Part shown: one piece after another, positions 1 through 13,000 of the stretch | How positions within the stretch are numbered: the stretch's first letter is position 1 | How the letters are laid out: each line of letters opens with the position of its first letter | NCBI GenBank assembly: GCA_050084515.1 | Contig: CM114271.1 | Location: forward strand, 26,226,001-26,290,000 | Length of the DNA stretch: 64,000 bases | Direction of reading: 5' to 3' | Origin: Blasia pusilla | Lineage: Eukaryota > Marchantiophyta > Marchantiopsida > Blasiales | Notes under the pieces: model-generated | The model's input: the letters and a program-made list of their open reading frames with translations, nothing else | What the model was told of the DNA's origin: nothing | Databases searched by the model: none | Made by a program: the position numbers and the translations under genes

Positions 1-166
1 CACCCCCTACTACCAAGTCACTAACAACTTGGAGTACAAAATGTACTCACTTCAAGTTTTTGCATGGAAACAAACTTGTTAATCCATGGGACAGACAAAT
101 CCGCAGATATGCCAAATTGACTTCCGGCCCACTTTTTTGTGATATCCACGTCGCACACGCGAGAAT

Positions 167-423
167 CAAGGTTGTACGAAAATGGACAAGTCTGGACATG
201 TCCCACGGACATGCTGCTCGATGACCCGTGGCCCGCATCCGAGCAACCTCTTGAAGCCCGTAGAGCCCATAGCGGGCACCTGGGCTGGTCGAGCCCGCAT
301 TGGTTTTGTGCCCGCTATGGGCTTGGCGAGTTCTAGGGGCGAGCCGCACGTACCCGAGCCTGCACAGCCATGTCCGTCCTTGGACATGTCCTCACACACG
401 GACTATGTCCGTGTGCGACCTTG
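167..423. mobile_element. Small non-autonomous DNA transposon (MITE-like), copy 1
   Basis: GC-rich 257-bp block ending in imperfect terminal inverted repeats: CAAGGTTGTACG on the left, and GTGCGACCTTG on the right. Just inside both ends lie GGACAAGTC and GGACATGTCC motifs; the latter is a perfect 10-bp palindrome. The interior is rich in GAGCCCGC/GCGGGCTC words. No coding capacity is seen. A second copy with the same termini lies at 21,867-22,318. The YARNG-like terminus would suit a hAT-derived element, and the 8-bp flanks (gcgagaat and gaaggaat) are only loosely alike, so the target duplication is uncertain. Confidence 0.55.
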
Positions 424-1500
424 GAAGGAATAGGTGCGAGCTTGGATTAAGGGTGAAGGGCAAGGATCAAATGGGTGTGGAAGCTGAGGGCCTACGCTTG
501 GTCTACATTGAGCCCACCTAGCTTGTTGCGGCTCAACACGAGCCAATGCGGGCTAAGCGTGGGCCCATAGCCCACACACCCGCTTGGCCTCGGGCTGGCC
601 AATGTACATGTGGGTCCATTGCGGGCTCAACGCAGGCCAAGAAGGCTCGATGCAAAAAAAGAAAACATATATGAGAAAGGTGTGGGCTTGGTATAGGACG
701 TGGGTTGGATGTAGGCTAGATAACAAGTCGCAAGAACTAGCAGCGGGTCGTTGGGCTAGGATGTGAGTTTTTCGAGCTTGGATCTACATTGTAGGCGGCG
801 AGAACTTGGGCCAACACGGACATGTCCATCATAGGGATAGACAACCCAAGTGGTGTCATGCAAACCCAAGGCACAATGTAATACCACATGACACTTCTAA
901 ATTAAACGGGCACCCACTAAAGGTCTCTCTACCACCTCATACAAAGGGAAGTGTGGGTGACCTAAACACATATACCACCACATGAGAGTAGGTCACATAT
1001 AACCTCCCAAGATAGGAACACAACATAATCCCTCCAAGAAATTTTGGACAGATCTGGGAACATACCATCCCACACCCGTTGTCACATCGTAGCCCACATC
1101 TCAATCACAACCATCCTCCACTTCCCTACATCCAGCCCATAATCCTTTCCCGCGCCCTATTTGCATCTAGCACATGCAAGCTAGACGTAGGCCAGCGTAG
1201 TCTACATCCTACCCGCATGGGCCCAAAAAAACTTTAAAATTTTAATTTTTTTTCAAAAAAAAATCCCTCTTGCGCCAGGCTTTCACCTTGCCCGGAACCC
1301 CTCTTGCATGAGCTGGATGCGGGCCATAATTGTAAGAGGGATATGGACGAAGGAGGATGTGGTGCAAGATCGGGTGTGGGCAAGGCGGTTAGGTCCACGT
1401 GGACAAGTTCGTCCCTAAGACAAAAAAGTCCGGGGACGCAGACTTTGTCTATGTGTAATCCTACTAATATTACAATTATATATAAGGAATATTAGATGCA
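424..1500. repeat. GC-rich sequence related to the small transposon family, no gene
   Basis: Continues with the same GCGGGCTCAACG-type words (about 540-650) and another GGACATGTCC at about 819, then grades into AT-rich DNA after 1,200. A stretch at 1,390-1,460 again has GGACAAGTTCGTCC and GGGGACGCAGAC words like the transposon ends. It probably holds further degraded or nested copies. No open frame here looks like a protein. Confidence 0.3.
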
Positions 1501-4500
1501 AGGCCTATGAGTAAAGAGAAATTGATAACCATGGTCTTGTTACTTCTATAGAAAACCACATCTTTTTCTTTTAAAAATTTTAACTACAAAAATATAAGAT
1601 AACCGTTATTGTATATAGGTGAGGTCCTATATACTTAGAGAGTAACATGGTTTTTGGGGTTCTTCCCCTTTGCAATGACGATGCTCAATTGTATCTATCC
1701 ATAGTTTTTGGAGCTACCTATGACAAAGATGAAGAAGGGATGTGAGAAGTAACCTATCTTTGTGAGAAGGTTAGTTTATTTCCAAAATTCTATAAAGATT
1801 GACTCAATTGGTTATTGAAAGGGTACATGCAAATTAAATGTGATATTGCATATACTTATCTTTATCTTTTTCTATGGCATTTGACAACAAGCTAGTTGCA
1901 GATGGTTGGTTTCTTTTGTGATTTTTTAAAATAATATAACCAATAACCTCAAGAAAATAGAATGAGACATAGAAAATTTGAAAAGCATAGAAGAAAAAGG
2001 ATGGACATAGAGAGAAAAAATCAAGAAGGGGACAAACATAAAGGCGCCTCCACCATCTTATATGGTAGTTGGTGAAGTAGTAAAATTGAGGGATGTAAAA
2101 AACTTACCCACTCCACTATGATTTTATACAAGTCTTTATTGTGATGGTAAATTTCACACTAAAACATGGTAAAGTGAGTTTTTTACTATGAGTTTACTCC
2201 CCCAAGAAGAATTTCAACTTGATAAAAAACTCAACAAAGCCTCGGATGGCTTAATGATCAATTGTAAGATTTCCCATTTGGAAGAGGTATCATGTGTATT
2301 GTATCAAAATATATATGGGTTTTTTGTGTATAAGTATGGATAGAGGAAAATTACACAAATACACTACTAATTTTGATTGTGGTGCGACTCGTGTGTATAC
2401 AAATGCAATTATCCCAAATGCATTACGACATTTACTCATAAAAGGAGATAGATTTTAAAGGAAAAGATTTGTCAAATTTTAAGTATAATCACTCAAAGTA
2501 GTTGTGGTTAATTATTTGTAGGAATGTTTTATTTAAGTAAAAAATTTGAGATATTTATGGTGATGGAATCTCAAGTTAAGTATTTTGAGTCATATGTCGT
2601 GAAATCTCTTTAGCTAGCTAGCTAGCTACTTCATACTATTATCACTTGCATTTATTTCCTTGCTTATTTTAAGAATTTTGGAGAGCACTATCAAGATAAA
2701 TGAAGGGCATGGTGATTTTTTCATAAGGACCTAACAATGGCAAGATGAGGCCATATAACGTGATGGGTTGGTCTACTTCTTCCTTACCACGTTGTATGCA
2801 ACATATTCGTTTGCATAATATCAAACCTAGATTTTTTTAGTTGCCTAATTCCAATAGATTCCAACCCAAAGGTTATGAAGAGCAAGGATATGTAGATCTT
2901 CACCAAGGTGCCAACGATGATATCCTTCTTCTTCAAAACCTTCAACCACACACGTTGGCACATCTCTACGTCCTAGATCCATATCCTATCTGGTCAAATG
3001 TTCTCTGTATATATTATGATACATCCATACAACATTTCATATGTTAGTACCAAAATTTAGAGAACAATATTCATTGCATTCAATAAATGTACTACTTTGA
3101 GACGGAGACATACTTCACAAATATGACGATATCAATTGAGCTGACATGGCCTGCTTCTCATGGCGTCCCTTCAATATTCATGCTATCTTAAGCTGCTAAA
3201 TTGGTTGGCTTTGCCTCGGCCAAATTAGTAAGTGGCCTTTGGGTCATTTCTTGCATTGTCGAATGACATGCTTGAACGACTCATTCCTCACCTTGGCCAT
3301 ATCCCTATTTAAGATGAATCTAGGCCACTTTGCATTATATTGCAAGGGAGTATGTACCTTGTTTCTTTTGCACCTCCTCCCCTCACCACCAAACTCTCAT
3401 AACATGGAAAATAGTGGGAAATAGAATAATTTTTTGTTCAAATTCAAGCATAAGAAGCTTAATTTTCAAACGATGCTCTAGTTTCTTGATGTTATATGAA
3501 TATGAACAATTGCACCATATTTGCAAAACGGCCATCCTTCCCAAATCGATAATTTGTTTTTGAAACATTGCGATTATGGTGTGACTTTTGATAATCATAA
3601 CCATTGCAAGTGGAATGGTTGCAAAGTAGCTTGCGATTCCCGGATAGTCGCAAAATAGTTTCCATGATATTTTATGCCCATCATATAACTAATAATATTT
3701 GCAAATTTTGACGACTAAAAATAACACAATCGATTAGAAATCACATCTAAACCGAAAAATCTTCCGCAACCACAATAGGAGTCGAGAAGAGAAGAGTGAT
3801 TCACAGTGTCTTGTATCTCCCCTTGAATTAACCCATCACATCCCTTTGATGACCATGGACTAGTTCTAAATTGACACAAATACAAGGGACATGTGAAAAA
3901 TATGTCTATCCTACGAGGCAAAGAGTAGATTTGAAGATCCTCTCGGGATACTCCGAGGGACATGTGGAATAGATGCCCATACTACTAAGTGGTGAGTAAA
4001 CATAAACATCCTCCATATGGTACCCTCAGGGAGGTTCCATGAGATCTGCTCTACAATAAAAACTAAATGCAAGAGCACTACAACCTTTCAAAGTCAAAGC
4101 AATATTCGGGGAGATCGAGGATTACAAGTAAAGCTAGCCGGTCAAAATTGAGAATTTCCAATTCATTTAAAAGTTTCCTACCGAAAACCAACTGGATTTA
4201 TGTAGCTTCTGTGTATAACATATTTAAAACCGGGATAAACATTTCCGATTGGAAATTCCCGGTAATGTAGTAGGTCCCACGGAAAAACTCCCCGAACCCT
4301 GAACCAAAGGCCATCAATGTATCAAGGTCACTCACACCCACCACCACACATGAATAGTGAACTTACAAAAAAAACCAAGATCCATGAACGCATTCCTACC
4401 CAACCTCCCAATGAACAAGAATAAGTCCTCATCCTACTTTCTCACCTCAAGTTCCCAAGAAGGAAAGAAAAAATACGAGATCTCAATAAAAAAAAGGATG

Positions 4501-4740
4501 GTGGAAAACCCATCGGAAATACAAAAAGGGAGGCCACAACCCCAAAAAAGTCACCTCTCCCATCGACTAAAGTTGCTAAAGTCACCGACAATGGAAGAAA
4601 AATATCGGCAACCCCTAAAGAGACCACCACTAAATGGGAGAGAAAGCATAAGAAAGAAGGTGAGAGGGATATATATATATATATCCCCGGCCCTAACGGC
4701 ACGAACGACATAAATTCGGTTCCATTAAGTTATCGTATAA
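1500..4740. other. AT-rich intergenic DNA, no gene seen
   Basis: No frame has protein-like composition or a recognisable domain. It contains a short (TAGC)n tract at 2,611-2,628 and a TATATA run near 4,670-4,684. Confidence 0.5.
2611..2628. repeat. (TAGC)n microsatellite
   Basis: Four and a half tandem copies of TAGC in otherwise unremarkable AT-rich DNA. Confidence 0.8.
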
Positions 4741-5450
4741 AATCTCATCCGTAATCTGAAGTTTGACCGAACACGTCACTGTAGACATGCTCTCTCGACC
4801 CCTTGAGAAGTGCCGAATCTCCGCGAGAGGGCGATCCCCATGGCACTGCACTGCACCGCAGTACAGAACAGTACAGTGAGTGCCATCATCGTCGTCGTCG
4901 CAGTACAGTGACACTACTACAGTCGACTCGTGTATGGCACCACTCACTGACAGGCAGAGATTTGCGTAGACCGATGGACTGACGGACTCATGGAGTAGTA
5001 AGCAGTACGACGCTGCGCCGCGCCGCGCCGCGCTGCGCTGCGACGACGACGGACTCGGACGGAGCTCGTCTGGAAACTTCCCGTCGAACAGGACGGAGCG
5101 AAATTAAACCGATGGGGGAGCGCGTACGGCAGCAGGGGCAGCATGGGCAGCAGGGGCGCTGCACTGCAGCGAGCGGTGTATGAGTACTGTAGGGCCATTG
5201 ATGTGCGCCAGAGAGGGCGGGGCTGGCTGGCGCCTCCAGCGTTAGTGAGGAGTGAGGACTCGGGGGGAGGAGAGGACTGACGAACGAAGAACTACTCCGG
5301 CGGAGGAGGAGGAGGAGGAGGAGGGGCTGCCGCCGCAAGAGACGATTACGGCAGTTCAATTAGACGTGTGAACTAATTCCGACCGACGACCGCCGCAGCC
5401 TCCGCCGGCGCGAGCTCGACAGTTGTGAAGACAGGGAAGTCGCGTGTACA
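4740..5450. promoter_or_regulatory. GC-rich, CpG-rich island; possible promoter or leader of an unseen gene
   Basis: Sharp rise in GC and CpG between AT-rich flanks. It carries several repeated short words (CAGTACAG, GCACTGCAC), a GCCGC run at about 5,016-5,035, a (GGA)n tract at 5,302-5,324, and GGCAGCA repeats at 5,130-5,155. Such islands in plant DNA often mark transcription start regions and 5' leaders. The open frames across it read as low-complexity Leu/Ser/Arg strings and do not resemble a known protein. No gene is recognised on either side, so the assignment is tentative. Confidence 0.3.
5302..5324. repeat. (GGA)n microsatellite
   Basis: About seven tandem GGA units inside the GC-rich island. 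Confidence 0.85.
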
Positions 5451-7436
5451 TGACTACGATACGAGTGTTTGTATGTAGTTTCGTCATTTTTTAAGTTATG
5501 AATTTTATTTTTTCAAATTTTGTGTTTAATTTATATATTTTATTTAGAATGTGCAATTTTTATGTATGATACGGATCATTAAATTTCTTTCAAAAATATT
5601 TTTGTCATTTTAAGGGGGTACTATAAAAATGGGTAAGGACATATACATTTAAACATGAGCTATTAATAAGGGATCCCTGCATTGCATGCATCTAGTAGTA
5701 TTTGAGAGGGGTGTACCTAGGCACCAATGAGAGGAGAAGGAAATCCAATGGTAAGGTGTGGGGGTGAATTGGACATACTCGCTTGGATGACGGTTATGTC
5801 TCGTGGAAGCTTATGTTCAAGGAGTCATGTTTTTTTTTATTGATCAGCAATCACAAGCACTAGTAGTAGCCATCATTTGGGTAATAAGCGTCTGGGCCTA
5901 GGGTCACTTCAAACTCAAGAGATCTAGATCAAACCAAATACCGACCTAATCCCCCACTCTCCAATACAAACGAGTCATTCAAGACTTGGGATATATTTCC
6001 TTGACAGTCTAGGGATTTGAAATGATAATATTGGGCCTAATGGTCCCAACTTCTGAATACACCTTGAAGGAGTCCGTAACTAGAACTCAATGTCTGAGCA
6101 AGGTGCAAGATTAGTACCCAAAAATTGACTACCTAGGCTTGGCTTGGTGTCAAAATCCCAAGACCACCCTCTCAATCCATCACGTGCTCTTGGTTTCATC
6201 CTCATGATTCTTGAGGTGGGTTCAGGTTCCAAACATCCTCGTAGTCTCTCCCCCTTATATATAATTTTAGAGAAATTCACCTCATCCCTTTACCCAAAGA
6301 ATCCCTCTTGGGTCATTCTTTATGGCTCTCAACCGAAAATTATTATTCCAATTGTGCTTGGAATATTTCAAAAAAATTTCTTGTCTATTTTTTGACTAAT
6401 TAGTTTTATAGAACCAACTCGTGTCAAGCTTTCCAATGCAATCTTACTCAAGATAAATTTATCTCTAGTCCGGCCTTTACGAATCAAACATGGAGAACCC
6501 CAAAACACTCAATCATGTTCCAAATTAGGTTGTAGTTTCATCGGAGTCCTACTCTTGTGAGACTTTAGCTCCTCTCAAGTTCCACTATGAGTTTTTATTG
6601 TGCTCTTCCAAGCAGTAACCATCGTCATTCGAGATGCCCATTAAGGAAGATATTTGCTTTTGCAACTCATGTATCACTCGTGAGACTTTGAAAAGTTGCA
6701 CCTTTTTCACCTTCAATTGTTGACTCTTAGTTCAAATATCTAAAAGCTTCTTTGTCAACCAACTCAACGAAGGGTTGGTCACATTCTCTTTCAACTTTCT
6801 TTTTCCTTCTAACATCTTGATCACATCATGAGCGACTACATACTTTTCTAACTCACTAATCCTTTTCACTAAATCTTACAATTGAAATGCTAACTCTTTT
6901 ATCCCTTGTTGATTCAACTCTCTTCATCTCCATCCTTGGACTTTCTACTCTTTTGATCAGAAATTAACAACTTTATCTCATAGATCCACCATCTCTCCTC
7001 CCCATTTATCCTCTAATCATTTACTGATTTCAATCTTGTTGGATTCTTGAATAAATATCCATCCTACATAATTATTGCATGTGATTTATGTTTAGTGCCT
7101 CTATGACTAACTCCATATACTTTTGCACATATAGTTGCAATCCACAACTTTGGTTGGAATCCTAGTTCTTCATTCTTGTTTCCAACGTCTTCCTTGATCT
7201 TCCTTAGTAATGGCAAAGGTTTAGAGGATTTTTTTTCTTCACAAATTTCAGAAATTTTTGGTTCCGCACTTACAAAAAATTTGATAGTTGCTAAATTGTG
7301 ATAATAGTGCATAGGAAATCTTCTACTATACTTCGAAGAGGACCATCAATCCCTTTTTTTGTCATTTTCTTCTCAATCACTTTCCAATTCTTCAACACGT
7401 AGATCATCTTCAAACTTAATCTCATGGAGATGGTTT
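5450..7436. other. AT-rich intergenic DNA, no gene seen
   Basis: Open frames are short and have no recognisable motifs. Confidence 0.5.
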
Positions 7437-7439
7437 TGT

Positions 7440-7600
7440 AGGCATGAGCCTGCCCAATAGCGGCCTAGCCCACCCTACAGGCCTACCGCGGGCTACAAAA
7501 CTGGTGCAGGCTCAGCCAGCCTGGGTCAACGCTACAGGCTCGGGGGCTCAGATGCATGCCTCAAGTACCCAGGCGGCATGTCCGTTTCAGTGCAACTTTG
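7440..7600. mobile_element. Internal fragment of the small GC-rich transposon family
   Basis: Isolated GC-rich block in AT-rich DNA. Its word order (CATGAGCCTGCCCAATAG, CCGCGGGCTA, GTGCAGGCTCAG, GGCTCGGGGGCTCAG, GTACCCAGGCGGCATGTCC) follows the middle and right part of the copy at 21,867-22,318. The terminal inverted repeats are missing, so it is a truncated relic. Confidence 0.45.
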
Positions 7601-9770
7601 GGGAAGAGTTGTTTTGGCTCTTCCAAAGGATATAAGACGTAGGTAGATGGCTCTCATCAATCATCTTTGTCATGCTAAACCTAGGGAGCACTCCTTCTTT
7701 TAGGATTTGGTAGGATCTCGAGTGCTAGAGTTTGGATTTCCTTACATCGAAGAGTGGATGAGGCATGACAACCATAGATAGATTCAAGAGTGGTGTTGGC
7801 CATATGAGCAGCTTTTACTTTTTTTTTGACCTTGATAAGCGTGCAAGTATATTTTTGTATACTCACTTGTATATATGTACATATCTATATGTATGTTGGG
7901 AAGATCGATGGTGTTTATTGTGTGGATATGAACACCAATATAGATTGTGTAACGTTGTGTATGGCACTGCATGCGCACGACACCACGAAGTGTGCCCATC
8001 TTATCCACTCAAGAAATAAGTTGTCTTTAGCTATTGCGTTATTGTATTATAGACAACATGTCTCCATCGCTTCGCAACGTGCCCAAACCAATATGCTTCT
8101 ATGACGGACTTATGTTGTGGGAGATGCCAATGCTAGAGGTCCTCTTGAGTAGGCATGTTTCATCAGTTGTCACTAGTATTGTTTTTGGAGTTTGTGAGGT
8201 TAGATTTTAGAGGGTTTGCCCTTCTATTTTTTTTTCACATCTTATTGGGTGTGATCTTAGTGTTTAAGGACTATGTGAGTGTCTCTTCTTGTACTTCCAA
8301 CGGATTCCCCCATCTTCCCTATACATTTAACGTATTTTCTCCTTTTAAGAAGGGGGCAAACTAGTTTGCTATACTTGGAGACACCTCGTAAAATTATGTC
8401 ATACATCATTTGCTTAGTTAAGGCTTGTATCATCATATTACTTTTCTCTATACTATGGAGTGGCGTCTTGATTTGATTTATTTTACACATTGTAACAGGA
8501 AAATATTTCTGATACTACAAGGAACAAGAATTTTCTTAGGGTAAAAAAACCTTTCTTTTAATTTATGGGGGGCATGTCTCACCAAAGGTCGGGTGATAAA
8601 CTTGTCATTTTTAAGAGGGGGCAGACTCTTGAATATGCCCCTGTCATGCATTGATTATAACGCACCCTAATAATGAATATTTCTTTTTTTACCCTTTTAT
8701 TAACTAGATGGGACTAGCTGATTAGAGGTGATAAATATCATAATTGGAGGCCACCGCAAAAGACGGCTTGGAGCCCTCAAATGATTGTTGAGAGGGCCGT
8801 TGTACCCTCTCCTCAAGGCCTGAAGTAGTGAAATATATATAGATAGTGGGTGAAAGTATGTAGTGACTTACTATAAGGAAGTCTGCCCATCTCGTGGATA
8901 GAGAGAGATACAACGTCCTTGGGCCTCGAGTCGAGATTCAAAATTCGGTGGATTGGTCCCAATGAGACCCGAATCGAACAACGTTTAAATCTCTGCCGTA
9001 CACGAATATCATCTCTCGATATGTACGATGCTCTGCAGGAATTTCGTATCTCGTGGGCATGTACTCTACGAGCATGTCGCCGACTTGTCTTGCTTTTCTG
9101 TCTGCCAGGGGTCGCGTGCCTTACCGACATACGATGGGCGTATCTCTGGGGTATATACGATGGGCATGTCGTCGCTTTTTCTGCGTGTTGGAATAGTTCC
9201 CAAATGCGCGTGAGTTTCTTGTCTTCCAGTCAAGATTTTGTCTTGTGCGTCCTGTGCATGAATAATTTCTTCTCAGCATCCGATGAGATTGTCAAGACAT
9301 TCGGAGACATTGGAAGTGGGAACAAGAACGGTCGCTGGTACAGTGCGAGCTTTTGAGTGTGTCGCTGGTACATAAGCGTGTCGTCGCTTCCGCTGTCCAC
9401 GAATTCTTTCTCGACCGACGATGCTCATGTCAGAACATGTAGAGAGACGCTAGGAGGAATGGTGTCGGCGGTGACTAGAGAAGAAACGGCAGCCACAGCG
9501 GCGCGAAAGGTGTAATCCTCTCTCGTCTCATGGTGCCAAGACCAAGGTACTGTATCTACCTGCCAACCTCATAGATTCCGCTAGCCCATTGGTACAGCAC
9601 CATAGTCAGTTCCAGCCGTGAAAAAATCCTGTCTTTACACTTGATTTCATGTCATTATTAATGCTTCGTTCAGGTGACAGTCAATTTCTTTGAGAGGCAG
9701 CCATGAAGTATTTTGTTTCGTAGAAGGACATCAAATTTGCATCCACAGATAGCAGTTGTGAACTATTAAT
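7600..9770. other. Intergenic DNA, no gene recognised
   Basis: From 8,900 to 9,550 the base composition becomes more balanced, and repeated words such as ACGATGGGC and GTGTCGTCGCTT occur in degenerate tandem order. A 145-codon frame at 8,919-9,356 (plus) has no recognisable domain and I do not call it a gene. Confidence 0.4.
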
Positions 9771-10029
9771 TTGAAGACGGTTTGCAAAAAGTGTCACGAG
9801 CTCCTGTTAGAGGATGGAGTTAGTCAGGGCTACCAACCTTGTACCAGGTGGCGCGGATGGGATGTTCTTTCCATTTCCACCATAGGCGATTTGGTATGCA
9901 AGCAATTTGAAGGCGTGGTTCGAGCAAGCCCTTGGATCAAGCGTACAGATGTAGAAATGAGTCGAAATACACATCCTTCATATAACCTCCCACGATGGCC
10001 GACATGGGAACAAGAATAGCCAAGAATTT
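9771..10029 (-). other. Probable 3' untranslated region of the sulfate transporter gene
   Basis: Sequence immediately past the stop codon. It keeps the balanced composition of the gene before turning into intergenic DNA. No clear polyadenylation signal was assigned. Confidence 0.3.
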
Positions 10030-13000
10030 TCAAGATAGTCCTTGATCTTGTCTTCTGTCGTGGGCAGCCCCCTGCGGATTCTCTCTAAGTAAAGGTGTCG
10101 TGATTGTTCTTTCATCACCCCAGCCACCTTTACGACTTTCTTGAACATTCTCGGAAGAATCTACAACCAGTTCCACACGTGGTTCATCGCTGACTTCTGA
10201 AGCTCGATTAAGGTTGGCAATATGCGATTGCAAGCGAGAGATACAGGTCTGCACAGCGTCATGTACGCGGACAAAAAGCCATTCATGGCCAACTAGTTCA
10301 TCCAAACCACCTTTCGAGAGAGTAATCATCACCTTCGGATTCGGGTTGCACAGAGCCAGCTGCATCAGGACACCACAGCATTAGCGTCTTGAAGATCGGC
10401 GAACATTGACCATGAGTAGGAGGACACCACTGAGCTCACGGTATATTTTTGCGGTATAGGAATGACACATCAACCTCGTCTTTGCTGCAACAAACACTCC
10501 GAAGATCACGAGGGTTTTACTCAAAGAGTCACAACATCTATCCGGTCATGAAAATGAAAGGCCTCTACCTGAATACCACGTGATTTAAACTCGTAGTAGA
10601 GCTCTCTGATGGCATGTACTGCACTGGAATCAATATAGGTGACAGCTGCACAAGGCAAAAGAAATAGCCATCACACCAGGAGCGTTTTAATCCAACCAAC
10701 GTTCGTATGGTGTCCCTGTGGATACAATTGGGACACTGAACTAACAACGCGCTACTTAACACTGGACTATGAGAAGCCAAAGGACCCAAATGACAATAAG
10801 AAACCAAAGTACGGAAGCAGCAAGTACCCGACAAAGTATAGCTGACATGTCTCACAAAAGTTAGAGTATGCACACAGGCTGTTGAAAGCCAACAACAGCA
10901 GTTCTAGGGAGGAACCTGAACAATTTCCAAGCCCAGCAAACTACCCATCATGTCAGCTCCATGAACACGTGAGGAATATGAGGGCACTCACGAGACATCT
11001 CCATGATGACGTAGTGTACTCGATCGACTTCGACTCCACGTCGTACACTATTTCCTGGATCTTGTTCAAAGGCTCTAAGTCTGTAGACATCAAACACACC
11101 TCCTCCAGATATGTACAGGAAAAACAATCGAGGGTACGATTAATACGCGTGACACTCATAGGCTTTGAAAGAAAGTGCCGTTTGTGTGTGTTCTGGGGGG
11201 GAATTTTGGTGGCCATGGGGGGGTGGGGAATTAGGATAAGGTTGAACATGTTACTTGCCTGTCCTTTATGACACTTGTATTCGCAAAGTATATTGGAGCA
11301 TCGACACGCATGATCACAATTCCATTGTAAGTGTAAACACCTGGGTATTGCTGTGAATTTCTGTACACGGTGGTGCCTGGCAATCGCCCCAATACAGCTA
11401 CAGAGCAGGCAACAACTTTAATCAGTGCTAGAGACACCTACACAGATCTCTCCATGAATTTTCCCTAAATGAATGTGGAAGTTTGCAGATTGTAGTTTCA
11501 AGATCTTGGATGTGCACCACACATCCAAGATTATTAAGTCCCTGGAGAGCTGAGTCCAAACAAAGATGGAAGATGATATAATCTTTTCTAAGCATGTCAG
11601 GCACAAAGCCACTAAAAGCGGTGAAAATCAGAATACGTACCTGTGTGAGGATTAGCTGATTCATAAATGACGAAGACGAGAGAGAGACCAACCTGGAGCA
11701 CATTGCCAGTAGCAGCACAGTTAGATTTTCAACCACAACCCACGTTTACTTCACATGTCATCTAACTTGTGACACTGCATTGCAATTTTGAAGTTTGGCA
11801 CACTAACAGTCCTTCAGCAAAAATGCATTTGAACGTCAAGGTGTTCCTCGAATTGATGTACTTCAAAACTCAGATTTCTGGTGAACCGGGAATCATAGAG
11901 ACAAAACAGCGAGTTTCAGGAATTTACCCCGACTAACACTCCGACTTCGATGCCATAGAATAGAGTGAAAAGAAACGTAGCCATCCATAAAAGAAGGTCT
12001 CTCTTCTCGACCCGCCATAGAAACATTACTTCCTCGTAATCAATCTGATAAGAAGGTTATTACCGCTCACCTTAGTTCCGCTTGTAAGCACAATTTCTTC
12101 TTGAGTAGGCCATGCTTGAAAACCCACTAGACATGAGGCTATGTGAGCCTCATGTAAAGTTGGTTTTCAATCTAAAACCATTTAGCACTTCCAATAAACG
12201 AGAAAATTCCAGGCCAGGCCAAATGTATCATATTACACAGGATCTACAAGACATTTCTCCTCATAGGGTACCTGAACTTGCCTAGTGATCTGAGACTGCA
12301 TGCTTAGAAAGTGGTACTTTGCAAGATTTTGCTCTGGAATTTGAAAGTGCTAACAATCAACTTTTGGAGGTTTCAGTAGCGACATCTCCCAATATGGTGT
12401 AAGGGTAGATGGGACTGTAGACTCACGGAGTTCCCAATGAAAATGCTCTCCTTTGCACTCGTAAGGACTCAGATTAATCCACTCACTAGATGTTATTCAA
12501 AAAGATTAGGATCAATACACATCCTACCTCACAACTTCAAGGTGAACAAATTTCTGCAAGGGAATTTGTTTTTGCAACATACTGACCATCTTTTTCTGCA
12601 AAGTTTCTGGAAACAGAAAAAGCAGCAAATGGAGAGAAAGATAGAGGAACCATACCAGCCCCATGACAGCAGAAACGACTATGGCCGCCAGACCACACTG
12701 AATCATCACCACACAAATGGTGGGTAGCAAATTCCAGAAGTTGTGCATACAAACTTCGCAATTGAAGTCAGGACCTGGTATGACCAGTCCATCTCCTATT
12801 TTTCTCAAAAGAGCAGGAGGCAGCAAAAAATGGACAACCTGTGCTATTACTTGTAATTAAGTACATATAACTACTAAATATTGATATGGTAATCATAAAA
12901 GTTTTGTACCTGGGGAATATCTGTGAAAAGAGGCGTCAGAAAAAGTAGAGATGCACCGATAAGAACGAATACCACAATTCCAAAGAGTCCAGTCTTAGAC

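Noticed and set aside
4944-5359. Arg/Ser/Leu-rich open frames over the GC-rich island
   Set aside because: Low-complexity products of GC-rich simple repeats, open in several frames at once.
8919-9356. 145-codon open frame on the plus strand
   Set aside because: No recognisable domain, overlaps an equally open minus-strand frame, and lies in repeat-like sequence; too little to call a gene.
11251-11260. GT donor (CAA|GTAACA) for the STAS exon
   Set aside because: Joining it to the next exon puts a stop codon immediately after the junction; the GC donor four bases upstream keeps the frame and the conserved residues.
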